DNA from: Capitulum mitella
Lineage: Eukaryota > Arthropoda > Thecostraca > Pollicipedomorpha > Pollicipedidae
Assembly (NCBI GenBank): GCA_030062745.1
Contig: CP099854.1
Span: 10,752,014 to 10,816,013 of the forward strand
DNA: 64,000 nt
Direction: 5' to 3'
Below are positions 13,492 through 27,400 of the stretch, in pieces; within the stretch, counting starts at the first letter, position 1, and each line of letters starts with the position of its first letter. The position numbers were made by a program, and so were the translations under genes. The notes below the pieces were generated by a model. That model was not told the DNA's origin, searched no databases, and worked only from the letters and a program-made list of their open reading frames with translations.

Positions 13492-16400
13492 TGTATATAA
13501 GAGAGACACAAAGACCGGATATTTCAAATGATGCAAAAAGCCCGGCATGGAAAGTCGTAGGCGTGGATTCAGCGAGACCATCTTACCGGTCCTGATTGTT
13601 CTTTCTGTTGTAAGAAATGACTGCCGCCTATTTCGACGACATCCATTCGGGCGCAGTTTTTACTTACCGACGCCTTTGACATCGGCGCATGAACCATGCC
13701 AGCTGCAATATGTAGCTCACAATGTAGCAATACAACGCCACAAAATGCCCCAAAAGAATGGGAAGACTTGAAAATACGGGACGCCAAACACAGGTAATAA
13801 AAATGATGCCGAAAAATTTGGATATTTAAGAAACGCGTAGCTTTCCTTTACGTTAATGTTCGATCGTGACCTTCTTCCTTCCACCAGTCCGAGAAACGAG
13901 CTCCGAGGCAACATTTCCCCAGACTAGGCATCCTTCTATGCCTATAGTCCGAATGCCTCGCAGCATCAACCCGGGTATCTTGTCCATCATCTCCATCCTA
14001 CTCATACAAATCATTCCAAAAAGTCACCTCTTACCCTTTGTTTTACCAGTAAGACGTGTTGTGGCACGAATAAGACCTGCTGCTTTTCTTTTCATATTTG
14101 AAAATGTGTGCTGAAAGATCAGTTAGCACATTAATCCGCCCCGGACTGGGGGCAGTTGACCGCCCCCCCCCCCGAGGTTTTTCTAGGATTACAAGAGAAC
14201 GAACAAACACAGAGCCACAAAACTTTGTCTACCATTTGTTTCATTATCTTTGCACCTTGTGTCAAAATTTTGACCTCAGGTCAGGTCAGGTCAAACAGAC
14301 CTATGTCAAAAAAAGTTTAGCGCCCTCTAACTTTTTCGCAAAACAAGATATCTCAGTAATACTTTCAGGGATTAATGATAGTGATAGATACAACAAATCT
14401 GTCATCTCAGATTTTTTGGAATTTTCCGGGTCATTGACCTAAGGTCAAGCACATTTTTAACACATGTAGTCATTTTTCCGGAAATTGACGGAATATTTGA
14501 AAACATTTTTAGGGTGGAGTGAAGCAGACATCTAGTTACCGTCATTGGGCAAAGTATCAATGACTTCTAGCCATTGACCTGAGGTCAGGTCACGAATAAC
14601 TGCAGTGAGCCAAAATGTACCACCGTCAGAGTCAGCGATGAATTACTCAGAATTGGTAGAAAATGGCAGACCTAGCTTGCACAGACGTAAATAATACCAG
14701 GAACGTCAAAAAATTTGAAAAATTACATATTTTGAAAATCAACAAGCTATCGCGAATAAAGCTCCGCCAATTGTGAAGATTGGTGACTAATGGATTTTCC
14801 CAAAATTTCAGCATGAAAAGCCATCACAAGAACCAATAAGATCAATAAATGGACAGGCTTTTTCGCGAAAATAAAGGAACGCCAAAATTAGTTACCGTCA
14901 ATTTGATACTGCATACGGCTGTGGCGCACGCCGACAGCCGGCGCGAGAATTGCCGTGTCTTGAACTCGACGTTTCGGCGTATATATTTAACAAATCTGAG
15001 AAATAAGATGTGTATCGACATCCGCGGACCTTTACTTGTACGCTGGTGCCTTTACCTATGCGTCATTAGTCACAGCCCTTGAGATTCAGGCCATTTTTCG
15101 GTGTCATGCAGTCGGCTATGGGAAAACATATATAGGGCATAAATTGCTTACATATTATCTAAAACTAAAAATGGGAACAGTTTCGAGCTCTATTCATCAC
15201 AAGCTTTACAACGGTATGTTTATTTTTATCGTGCGACCAACCGTTCGTGAGTTAGAGGGGGGGGCGGCCAACTGACCCCCCAGTCGCGCATGATCGTAAC
15301 CGACCGACGGTCGTGCGCGGGTTAATGTTTCAATGAGTCATTTGACGATACAAAGTGCTTTTTGTTTTATTTATTTCGTTTTATTTTATTTAAGGATTTA
15401 TTTCGGCATTTTACACTCGAGGCATTGCAAGTTTAAATGCAATGCTCACCTGTGATATTGCCGCTGTCGGTGACATGTGTTCGGATCCTTGCTGAGCCTG
15501 GCTCGAACGGAACCCTGCACAGATCAAGTGTATTCAGGGCCGGCCAGCCCAGCGTGTAGGTGATGCGTTTTTCAGAATTATGGGCTATCTGCTGAACTGG
15601 CGAGCTAAGTAAGTCATTTTATTGCACTGCTCGTTTATTTCCCTGGAATTTGAGTCAACGAGCACCCTGCGATTTGAGTCAACAACACCAACACCAACAA
15701 CACCAACCAACAACATCAAAGTCGGAGCATTGCGAGTCTGTTCAAACCTTTCGGTAAACATACAGCCCTCGAATTTGAAAAACGCCGTCTCTGTTTGCTT
15801 GGTCTTGATCGTTCATATTGCTGCCCTACCGGTCCATGAAGGAACAGGAAAACACCATAGAATAAACGTCTCAAAGCGCAAACGTCATTCTTGGAATATT
15901 TAGTCCAAAGTCAAGGTAGTTAGCGGACCAGCACATTAGGGTGTACATGCAAAACTTCTAAAAATTTCAGCTACCTGCAGCTGACAGCATTATCATAGTC
16001 AGGCTCGATGCCCAGTAGTTGCAACTCATTGCACGACAAAAACGTTTCGGCTAGGCCGAGCTGGTCACTTAGTTGGGTTTTTTCCCCTAGGTACAGCAGG
16101 ACTCGGCGAACGTTCTCGCTGGCTATCAGTGAGACGGGTACACGGTGCGCAATAGCAGTTCTTATTGGCATGAACAGCGCTCTATAAAATCTGAATCGTC
16201 TGGTATCAAAAGGACATGACGCGACACAATAGCGTGACGTGGAGAAAGTGAGAATCAAGCACCGCTGGAATGAACTTTAAAAGCAATGAGCTGCGGCCAT
16301 ACACTGTCCGTCGGGCGCGGCCGCCGCGCCATCACGCCGGCGGCTGGCGCCAAATTAGACCAATCAGCAGCCGCGTCACGTGCGGCTGCCGAGACGCCGC

Positions 16401-19400
16401 CGCCACGCCGTGCCGACTGCCAGTTCAGTGGCGGCCAACGGCACTGGCAGGAGCGTGCCAGGCCCAACAGCTCACTCGCAGGCAATAGATCGCTGTCGGG
16501 TCAGACGACGATGGTGTGGTTTATGCTCAGTGTTTCCAGCAGTTGTTTTTTACTCGCTTTGTGAGGTTGTCTTAGGGCCGATTAAAGTTTTTAGCGAGTG
16601 TTTGATTGTGCTAAGTTTTTATTGAGTTTTTCCTGACCGCCAGTCAGTTTTTCCGTGTTTTCTTTTTAAATCTCTTTCCTATAAGTAATCACCTATCTAT
16701 AACCAATAACAAAGTCACGTTGTTTCCCCAAAAGTAGATGTAAAATATAAATCATCCGGTAAATTCCTTTATATACGGTAGCTCGGTATACAGTGCTTGC
16801 ATATGACTGGAACCCTGATGACTTCTGTTTCTGGACATGAGAGCAAACCGTGACCTTCAACTCCATATTTCTTTTAATCGTCTCCCGCCAGTATACCTGC
16901 CCATCGGTGCAGTTTTTGGTTCACGCAAACCTGTCTGACCAATGCAAAGCGGAGCTTATTTGCTTGCTATAGCAGGCCATTCACATCAAGATAACAGAAA
17001 ACGATTTCATTCCTGCACTCGTACGCACTTCAAGGTCAGAGTGTTGGAACGAGGGAAGGAGCGACTTCTGGTCATGTCCACTGCTCCCCGGTTTGGATGC
17101 TGTATTCTTTTTTTCAATGTTTCAATTCACCGCAATGCATGAAAACACGGTGCAAAATCGCCGTGAGCTATCTCCAGAATCGCCCCTTCCCCCACCACGC
17201 ACCTCGAAAGTTTTCCCTGGCTCATGGACGTGTTTCGATAAAGAAGAGTGTCATTTTCCCAGTGAGCAGCATGGCGCTGCCATGGTCTGCATAAGACTCG
17301 AATGAGGTGTTAAATGAGTGTTGGCGGTGAACAATTTGTTAACCCGCGCAGTGGAAGGGGGTTTCGCACTAACGCGCACTGAAAGGGGGGCACAAAAATG
17401 ATCCCTCTCGGATCTCAAAAACAGAAGGAGCTAGAAACATTAAATTGTATGGACAGGGTGGGGCTATAACGATGTACATTGTGTGCAACTTTCATGATCC
17501 TAGGTCAATATCTTCGAGGTCAAATAGGGTGGAAAAGATCAATTTTTCATATTTCTCGACCCGTACGGGCCATTCCTTACGACTTTTCGAACGAAATGGA
17601 AAAAGGGTGTTTCTTTGGCCGTTAAAATGTGGAATACGACAATTTCCATTCATCTGGCGTCATAACTAAGGATTTCGGGTCGAGGTCATGTCAGATCATT
17701 GACCTATGCCGTCATTTTTTCATCTTTTGCAGATCAGATTTCGAGCAACACGGGACAGCTGGCGTGTAAATAACGGTGCTACACGTATCTTTTGGAGTAT
17801 TTTCAGTGACGGTAGCCAACATCGGTACATTTGGTCACTTCCAGCGTTTATATCTATGTACGTATGTATATGTATATACGTATATACATGTGAGTACCAA
17901 TGTATCAAACGTGTTTTTAGTAGGGTCTTTGAATGCATATTTCATACAAATCGACATATTGCAAGCAAATCTGGGCCAGGTCACAAAATAGTTGCTGTTG
18001 GCCTTTGGTGACCTTGACCTGAAATGACCCTCATATGTATAAGCGTATCCATGTGTGAACACGTGTTTTGATTAGGGTCCTTGAATGCATATTTCATACA
18101 AATTGAGATTTCGCAAAGCAAATCTAGGCCAGGTCACAAGATATTTGGTCTTGACCTTTGACGACCTTGACCTTAACTAACCCTTGTATATGTAGGTGTA
18201 TCGTTGTGCGTGCACGGCTTTTTATTAGGGTCTTTGAATTCATATTTCATACAAACTGACATGTTGCAAAGCAATCTGGATCAGTTCATAAGCTGGTTGG
18301 CCTTGACCCTTATTGACCTCGACTTTGGTCTTGGTACATCCATCACTTATGCCCAAATGACGTCGCGTGATTGTGTTCAAACGGTAATCTTATGTAGAAC
18401 GCTGGTTCTTTCACAAAGTTGCCATTTGTCAGCGACAACCGTTGTTTTCGTTGTGACTGCAAATGCTTAAAACTTCAAAAATGTCCGACCGATTTTCGAC
18501 ATATCTGCGTCAATCGACGAGTTACTGAATTGCCATAAATGTCACCAAGTAGCAGCAACCAGGTCCGATCCGTTCTCGAGATATTCAAGAAAAACAGGTG
18601 GGGGGGGGGGCACAAAAACACCCTCCCTCCAGTGCGGGTGTTAAAATACAGTGACTATTTGCTAAGATTTTTCACGAGATCGCGGTTGAGGTTTTTTGGA
18701 CTAAACTGCTTATTTCATTTAAAAAATGGAGGGAACACTGCCATTAACTAACTGAGTATTTCAATGATTTTTTTTTTGAGGCTTGCAATTTAGTTTTTTG
18801 AGCTCCTGGTCCCAAAAACGTGCACTTTCTAAAAAACATAATTTGCAGCATTGCTATGCTGCGTTTTTTTCTTTCATTTTTCATGCCTATTTTTTACTAC
18901 TTCGCGGCTGCTCTCCATTGAATTATAGGACTATTTTGGACCTCATTATCAGTCCCTACTTTTGAAATCGTTTACTGTTACTAAATGTAACAGCACGAAA
19001 TATTTGCGCTGAGCAAAAGATGAAGGCCGTTTTCACCATAGCCCACTCAAAACACATGAACCCTTCGTCAGTGCCTACCCCGAGGGGGGTAGGTACCTGG
19101 TAGCTGTTACACTGTTTGATCTCTTGGAATTATTTTCAACCAGTGCGTTAATCGTGCCCTTTGCTCTCCAACAGGAAGATTGCCTCATGCATAAACTTTC
19201 GACCCGAACGTCTGACCTGTATCTGCCGTTTACTCTCGACTAAAAACGTTTATTCTCGACAAGACAGTGAAGAACTCGGCCGTTCACACTCGGCCAAACG
19301 GCTAATGTTTTGTTTTATTTTGTTTTTTCTTCAAATTTCTTTGCATTGTTAGAAAATGCGTCTTGAGCGTTCTGAAACAGAAATATGGTTCCTGATAAAC

Positions 19401-21890
19401 AACAACCATGGTACTTTTTCTCCCGTAAACCGACCGAAATGTTTACAGTGGACATTAGGGCCAGGTTCCTTACTACGCAGTGTCGTGCAAACGGTGACCG
19501 ACTGTTCCGTCGTTGATTGTTCTCAGAGGCCCAGAACAGCTCCCACTCTCCGATTCCAGTCGGGGTTAGAGCTAAGAGCCTCCAGTTCTCAGGCAGACAG
19601 CCGTTGATGGATACCCATGTAAAATATTTAGCAACGAGTGACATGTTTAATTTTCCTACCGTGTTGCCTTTGTCGTACGTTCTGCCCGGCTTTACAATGC
19701 GACGAAGTGAAATTTATTTGCTTCCTTCACAAACAACGACAGTTGGAAGTTGCCACCGTCTGGCCGGCATTGTCTTGAAGGGTGTCTTTCGGTCTTTTAC
19801 GTTCAGTGCATCAGTCTTCACTGATTGTCTTTCATTCTTTAGAAAAATCGAGCGTGCAACTTCGAGCCGCACAATGATGTGCGGCTCGTCAGGAAGAAAA
19901 ATCAGGGTTGTGGTGTAAAGGGAAAGAGAGCGTTGTCCCATGGTATGCATTCACAATGATTTCGATATAGAAGCGACCCAATTTCACGTTTCCGACGAAG
20001 AACCAGTCAGATCCCTAAAATCCGGATACTGCTATTGGCTGCAGCTGAGCCGATGTCGGCCAATCAGGGCTGCCCGTCGTCTGCTGGCTTCTCGGATTCA
20101 GGCAGGCCGGCCGATCCGAGGTCAGGGAGGCCTTGCAAGGCCCGGGCACTGACCACGCACAGCAGGAGCCTGTCCGGACGGCCGGGAGCCGTTCGTCTGT
20201 CGTCAGCGACTCAACGGCCAACTGAAGACACTGATGGTCAACAATGGCGGAACGCGAACAGCAGAGCAGCGTTTTTTTTTATAACTTTTGCGTCCAAGCT
20301 ACGTTATCTGTTTTGCGAAAAAGTGGCATTTTGTGAGAGAATCAGAGAACGGAAAGGGCTTTGGTGGATGCAAAAAAAAACAAAGCGTATTTTTCACTGT
20401 TCCCGAACTTGTGGTACTTCGACCATTTAGGATTTAAAGTGAAATGCCACTCAGCTGTTTTGAACATCTTGTAAGTTATAATACCAGCGGCGGATGGTCC
20501 TGGAAGTCTTGCATTGCCCAGCAGTGAAAAGGTCCCGCTTTGGGCTAAAACATTTACAGTTCGAGCTAAGTGCGCAAAGTAGGTCTCTCAATAATCCGAT
20601 CTTCCAAGTAGTTCACAGTGATGCAGGCCAGGCTACACCTAATGTGACTGGATATCAACTGATCCGCCTGCACGCCGCCATACCGCACATCCACATTGCA
20701 GGCGGTTCCCTTTCCTTGTGGGGAGCATGACGAAATGGCTTTAACGATCATGATGGCCAATAAAAGGACTTGTGTCATGCAGCGTGGATTAAAGCTGCAA
20801 AGTTCCCTGAATCTCCCTAATGAAACCAGCCCCGCCCCTCCCCCCGGCCCGGCCCCAGTCCCCTCATCGATCGCCCGTCAGCCGGGGCCGAGAGGCTCCA
20901 GTGGTACGCGGTAGACCTGCAGCCACTGTCTGGCCCGAGACAGCTGGCGCTAGTGATACGCAGCAGAGCTGCAGCCACTGTCTAGGCTGAGACAGCTGGC
21001 GCCAATGGTGTTGGCCCGCGCTGTTAGTAAAAGCCAATTGATTACCGGGTTAAACTTAGCCTACCTGATCTGAAAGCATGTTTTGTCGGCGGTCTGCGGT
21101 GGCAGCGGAGGCTACGGGGCTGTTATCCACGATCGTCAGTTGTATGGCGTAGCAGCAGCAGCGTATCTTACAGCTCACATACAGGGCAGTGACTGACACC
21201 GAGCACAACGAACGACAGAACCGGGAACAGCAAAACGAACAGGCGAACCTGAGGCGTCGCCAAGATTTTGTGACAGTGGTGTTGTCAGGTTGGCTATGAC
21301 GTAATGCCTTCGCGCCCAGAAAGCCGCCTGAGCTGGAGCCCTTTCAGCTCAGCTTTCTTTCCCGTGAATCCTGAGGAGGACGGCTCTTTTCAGGGCAGGC
21401 TATCTGCGATGTTCCCTGACAGCGCGAAAGACAACTGAAAGAATTCTGTTTGTGTGTTCCGGATATCGACTCGGGGCATAGCGTCAACTGGTGCGTTCTG
21501 ACGTCATCAGTGCGCAGTGCATCATACACACAGCCGACCTGTTCAGCGAATTCATCTCATCAATCAAAAATACACCTCTTACAGCACTGATTTTATGGAG
21601 CAGCAGGCTGGCTTGCTCTCGAGGGAGTTAATATGCCTTTTCACGCCATGTTCTCGACCTTGACATTTCTCCACACACTGCGTTCCTCGAACTACACTGG
21701 CTCTGGTATCATGCTGGCCACCTGCTGTTTGTCCTTGGTCATGATTCGGTTACGGTAAGGCCAAACCCGCGACGCTTGCGATCGTTCTTCGTTCTTTTTG
21801 CACCGATACATGTTTTTGACTCGCACCAGCCGGGATGAATAAAGGAGGCAAGAGAGAGAGAGAGAGAGACAGAGACAGAGGCAGAGACAG

Positions 21891-21935
<45 letters not shown>

Positions 21936-24353
21936 GAGAGGACTCCAGGGCTTTCATGCCTGCCATGGCCATGTATGCCGGCTCCACAGGGTCTCCGCCT
22001 CCACCGCGGAGACACTTTCAGCGTAACTCAGACATACGCCAGCGTCTGTAAAGTCCGTAAATCGTGCTGAAATATACCGCGAATACGCCAGGGTCTAAAC
22101 TCGCGCAGAAGACGCCACTAAGTCTGGGCTGTCGTCCGCTCGACAGACTGGACTGTCTCCGGACTGGAGCAGACCAGCCGCGCCCGGGAGCCAGAGCCGC
22201 CGTAGCGAACTCACGGCAGCCCGGCCGCCCTCATGCCGGGCACGTGCTCGCGGAGCCGTTACTGGGAATAACGGCCAAATCCCCGTGATGGGCGAGGCGG
22301 CGGTGCCGGCGGCGGCCCGTTACCACGACGTCCTGCTGATATCGAAGCCGGCCGGTCCTTGTGGACTGAGGGGGGGATATGGACCGCCCTGAAGCGGGTC
22401 GACTGGTCTCGGAGGACGCTGTCTGTCTGCAGTGGAACTCACAACTCACGTCTGTCAAGCGGATCGCGCTAGAACTGTTAACACCTACGAAAGGGGTCCC
22501 AGACACACTCTTAAGGTGTTGCCGTCTCAGGGGCCCCTATGGAACTTTTAACCGTCTCATAAGCCCTTTGACGTGTTGTGGTCTTGCGGTCTCAGGGGCC
22601 CTTGGCGAGTTTTAGGGGACCTTCTTAAGGGCCGTTTTGCCATCTCAGGGACCCACTGACCCCCCCCCCCCGCACTCTGACTGCATCAGGAACCTTCAGA
22701 TTTTCAGACAAGCCCGTGAAGCCCATTCGGGGCCCCCGTGACATTCCAGGGACCCCTGTACCGTCCTAGGGACTCGTCATCATCTTTGTCACCTCATCTG
22801 TCCAATGATCCTTCTGACGGTCTCAGGGGCATTTTGCCGTGTTGGGCCCTGTTGTGGTCTTAGGAGCCCTTTGAGAGTTTCAGGGGTCCTTCTGTCCGTG
22901 ACCTTTCACCAGGGACAGAAGGATCTTTGTGCCTTCAGCCTTCAGGGGTCTGCAATGATGACCTATGATTTGTGCCAATGCACCACAACCAGTGAACGAC
23001 TCAAAAACACTTGTAAAAAGCCTAAGACTGAAAACATCAGTCTCGAAATGGTTACGAAGGCAACAAAATCGTGGGCCAGCGTATTGCGAATGGACATGCA
23101 TATAGTTTAAAGATGTATGGTATAGAAATAAGAGTTAATGCTGTGCGGTGCCCAGTGATCGCAAAGTGTCGGGCCGGTACGGGCCAATCAAGACGATTTT
23201 TTTCTGCTGTTTGAAAAAGACATGCTCGGCCTACGGTCTGGCTGGTAATAACGTTGTTTCTCACATTATTCCCCTTAAAAAACTTTCACTACTACATATT
23301 TTGGACCAGCGTGAACCTGCTACACCATTACTCCAATAATGGCACTGTCGTTCTTAACCGAATCTGCATGTTTTAAGCCCACGGTAAACCTGTTACTGCT
23401 GCACGCTCTCCCGCTCCCGCGCCTGCGGCAGTCTCACCACACGTCGCGCCTGCTTGTTCCAGATCCTGGAGAGCCGAGACGATGCTGGCGAGGTAGCCGG
23501 CTCTGACGAGGACGGCTCGCCGGACTTCGCCACGCTGGAGCGGACCAGTGAGTGGCAGCTCTCCGCGCTGGTGTGTCTGCAGTCGGCCTGCAGTCGCTCT
23601 GGCACTGCCCGCACCGGCCTGCTGCCGCATATCAACTACAGCGGCAGACTGGAGCACAGCACTCGGATGGCATGCTATCAGAAGGATGAAGAATTTCGTA
23701 GACGTACCGGGAAATATCGCCGTAGCATGCGAGGGCACTGCTACTCCCTGCCCCCACCACCGGAAAGACCCTTCCACCCCCCCCCCCGCTTTAGAGGGTT
23801 CAGGATGGCCTGAAAGGATTGCGAGGGGCTCTAGGGTTTTAAGGGCTTACTGAATTCAAAATGGGACAAAAGAAGCATATCATGGGCCCTTTCGGGGTGA
23901 AAGTTTTGTCACGTGCAGAGAAAATAATGATTCTTGAATACATCTCTTTTATTCTGCATCCAAAAGTTTGTTTTTCAAAACGTCTCATATATTAAGCGAA
24001 CAGCATTCCCGCCAACGCTCTCAATCTGTGTTAAAGTTTCCCTGGTCCGTTGGTTCATTTGCCCACAAGATCTGTCTTCGCAATGGATACACAAGGAAAT
24101 GTTAGCGTACCGAGTAGTAACGACATCTCACAAACGCCTCAGGCTGTTAAATTTAGTTTGTGCGTGTGTGGTTTCGATGTCTGATACATGTTGTGCCTTT
24201 GCATTTTTTGTTACACCTATATTGTTTTTAATCTGAATGGAACAGGTAAAACGTTATGTAACGTAAAACTATCTGATGAAACACTGCACAGGCGAGGAAA
24301 CATTGATGATAGCCGGCCAGCTTGGATTACGGGGTGCTGCGTGCCCCGTTACC

Positions 24354-24441
<88 letters not shown>

Positions 24442-27400
24442 GAGAGAAGGACATATATATATATATATATTTATGTATACATATATGTATATCCGTTACG
24501 GCATATGCTTCCTAAGTGGTGTCCAACGCAGTGGTAGCATACCGCATGCTAGCAATGGCATGACGAAAAATATGCGAGATTTCGGAGTCGCGGGCGCCAA
24601 ATCGTAAATGCGAGTGATGTGTGTAAGGATCCATTTTGGTGCCAATTGTGAATATGCTGACGGATTTTGTTTCTCAGTCTATTTCTCTACGGGAACATCA
24701 TATGTGCCCCTACGACACTAAAACTTATACCCAGTCAACCGCCCCCTCTCCCTCCAGTCGGGCGGCGCTCATAACGCGTACCGGTCCCCTCGCTCGTGTA
24801 GGGGCTTCTTCATAACGCGGACGTATATGATCCTCCTCGCCCGGGCCTTTTCCACACCGTGCGATCTAGAGCCTCGCGAGAAAAACGGCGTGTTGCGCGT
24901 GACGAGATCTCGTGACTGCCATCCCGTTTTAAAGTCTCAAGTCAATGGATGACCTTCCAGGTCCGGTTAAAGGCAACAGATTGGAAGAAGTGTTGCTTTT
25001 TCGAGTTTAAGCACAAATTAATGCCAAAGAATAAGTGACAGCGAAGCAGGAACGGATATCTCAGCACACTTCAGTCAATTATGAGTCCATCTGTACCCAT
25101 CATGATTATGTTTCACCCATGGAGTCCGATCCAAGCCATGCTAGGCCCAATCCCTGTCAAGTGAGGTCGGTTTGAATGCGTTCCCGGAGCTGCAGAAGTT
25201 TTTTTTTTATTCGGGATAAAAACAGGATACTGAAGCCAAATGCAGCACATGAGTTAATCAATACCATTGCGAATGTCATCTAAAGGTCATCTTAAGTCAT
25301 CCTGGGTTATCTTCAGCCAGTGACCTTGAGTTACCTTGAATTATTTAACTATCGTGACGTAGGTGCGTTTAAAGTGTTTTTTTTGTCGATATATACCACA
25401 GAACCCAATTTTAAGCGCGTCGCGGTATTCAAGGTTCATCATTACGCGGCCAGCGCCGCTCCGACCGTCGGAGCAAAAGTCGGCCTTCTCTGCATTCAGC
25501 CCTCTTTCATGAAATAAAAGGTAAATTGCTCCGATTTTGTGCTATTCGATTCCTTACAGTTCAAGCAATCCGAGTATGTAGCTTGTTTTGCGATATCTAT
25601 TCCTTATCGCATTTTCAGAGGTAAAAAGAAGCGTGCTTCCTTCCGTAGCTCAGTTTACGCCCTCGATAAATAGTCCCGGGAGTGAGCATAAACCTATTGT
25701 ATATAGATATAAACACTTATAGAACTTACAGGACTTGTAATGCTGAGTCGACTGATTTATATATATACATTTTGTGCACTCCAGCCGTCTCACAGTGAGA
25801 CAAAAATGAGAACGTTGTCAAACGGCCGCATTGGCGCTCGAAAATGGCTGACATGGTTCGGCGTTACATCGTCGTAGCTCGTTGCCATGGCAACGTAAAG
25901 GAGTTTTTTACACCATAAGGCACCCAAAGATGCGGAAAAGATGCCCCAAAAAACATCAGAAGGGATGCATAATGTTTGGGGTGTGCACACCCCCTCCCCC
26001 CCCTTACGGATGACGGCTAAGATGCCGCATCGGCTGAAGGCTTGACGTAGAGCTTCAGGATTCGATAAACCCTGAGTTTTAGGAAAGTTTCTCGTGGCAA
26101 CTGCAGCCTCCTTCACGCAGCCTGCCTCCATCTGTCTCAATCAAACCGTCAATCTGTCGGTTAGAAGCACGGCCCTGATGTGACGTCATCTAGGTACCTG
26201 CACCGTTCTGTGCGCCTTCCAGCGTCCAGAGCAGTGAGCACCTGATGGTTTGGTCTGCGGGGTAAAGGGCTCGGTTTCGGCACGGAGGCACAATGACGCA
26301 GTGTGTTAAAGGCAGTGTTATTCCTCATGCGCCTTCCATCTCTTCGCATTCTTCCCTCGGCTGCCAACATTCCTCCCTTGTTCTTCATCGTCGATGATGG
26401 CCAAGAAAAAAACGAACTAGACGATGATACGCGATGTGTAATACCCGCGTAAAAATTCACAACAGTGCTCTACACCATCTCTTTGTGTTGGAAACTGAGA
26501 ACTCCCCGATCTTTTTCAAGCTGATATTTATGCAGGTTGCGAGAAATTCGCCCATTTAACATCAGAGTAGGATTATATTTCTTAAAAGGGTTTGACGCAT
26601 TAACTATGTGATGAATACGCTAGTTATCCCCTGCCATTTGTCGTAAAGCTCCCACTAATGGGTTTTTAATGAAAACCGGCTGGGAATATCAACAAGCGTT
26701 ACAGGCACGGGAGTAAAATGGGTAACCTGGCCCTGATATTGTAAACGGAGGGTTTGCTTTGGACTGATGGCTTGGTGTTGGCTCTGCACGTACCCTTAAC
26801 CTTTGAATGATTTTAGCATTTTAGAGTTCGGCCAGATTCAGACCGGTTTTATTACGGTTTATTGTGGTGCAATAGCGAAAACAAAAGCTGTCCAATTTAT
26901 GCAAAATGACGGGAGTGCGAGGTAGCACACCTATATGTAGGGGACATGGCTCGTAGTGTGTGCCGTCGAGGACGCTACAGGCTCTGATTGAATTGTTCCC
27001 AGTTTTATCCAGCCAATGTCTTTGCTGGCTTTTTGGTGCACATTCAGTACAAAAATTTTCTTTGTTTTGTTTTTGTTCTTTTTATTAAGAAATGGGTGAT
27101 GACATCAATATGCAAGAACGAAAAACAGCTGTTGTTGCCCTTTTAAGTGGTTTGTTTTCATTATTTTTCCACAAATAAATCGTCAATGCATGAAACATCA
27201 GGAACATGGCGAATGTGACGTACCATAGTCACGTTACAACATTCCGATTTCATCTGCGTGATGTAAACTTTTGAGTTTATTGTACTGTATTTTAGCTGTC
27301 ACCCTAAATGTTGGAGTTGTTTACCTCCTCCCAGCTTCCGCCGTCCAGCCCTAGCAAGTTGCAGCGCGGAAGAATGCCGAGGAATGGGGTCAATGCAGCT

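Larger units (their letters stand above)
11666..23462 (+). other. Intron 1 of the FSTL4/5-like gene
   Basis: 11.8 kb. Holds a long hairpin (12158-12262), AT microsatellite (13459-13487), TTAA elements at 14131-15325 and 17339-18644, an AG microsatellite (21847-21945) and a degenerate GTCTCAGGGGCCC repeat (about 22500-22920). The segments 15326-17338 and 18645-21840 show no gene; both contain GC-rich patches with CCAAT-type words (about 16360 and 20035-20065). Confidence 0.7.

Noticed and set aside
24188-24607. Open frames through the AT/AG microsatellites (also near 5151, 21692 and 55836)
   Set aside because: Dinucleotide repeats give long open frames with IYIY or RERE peptides; not genes.
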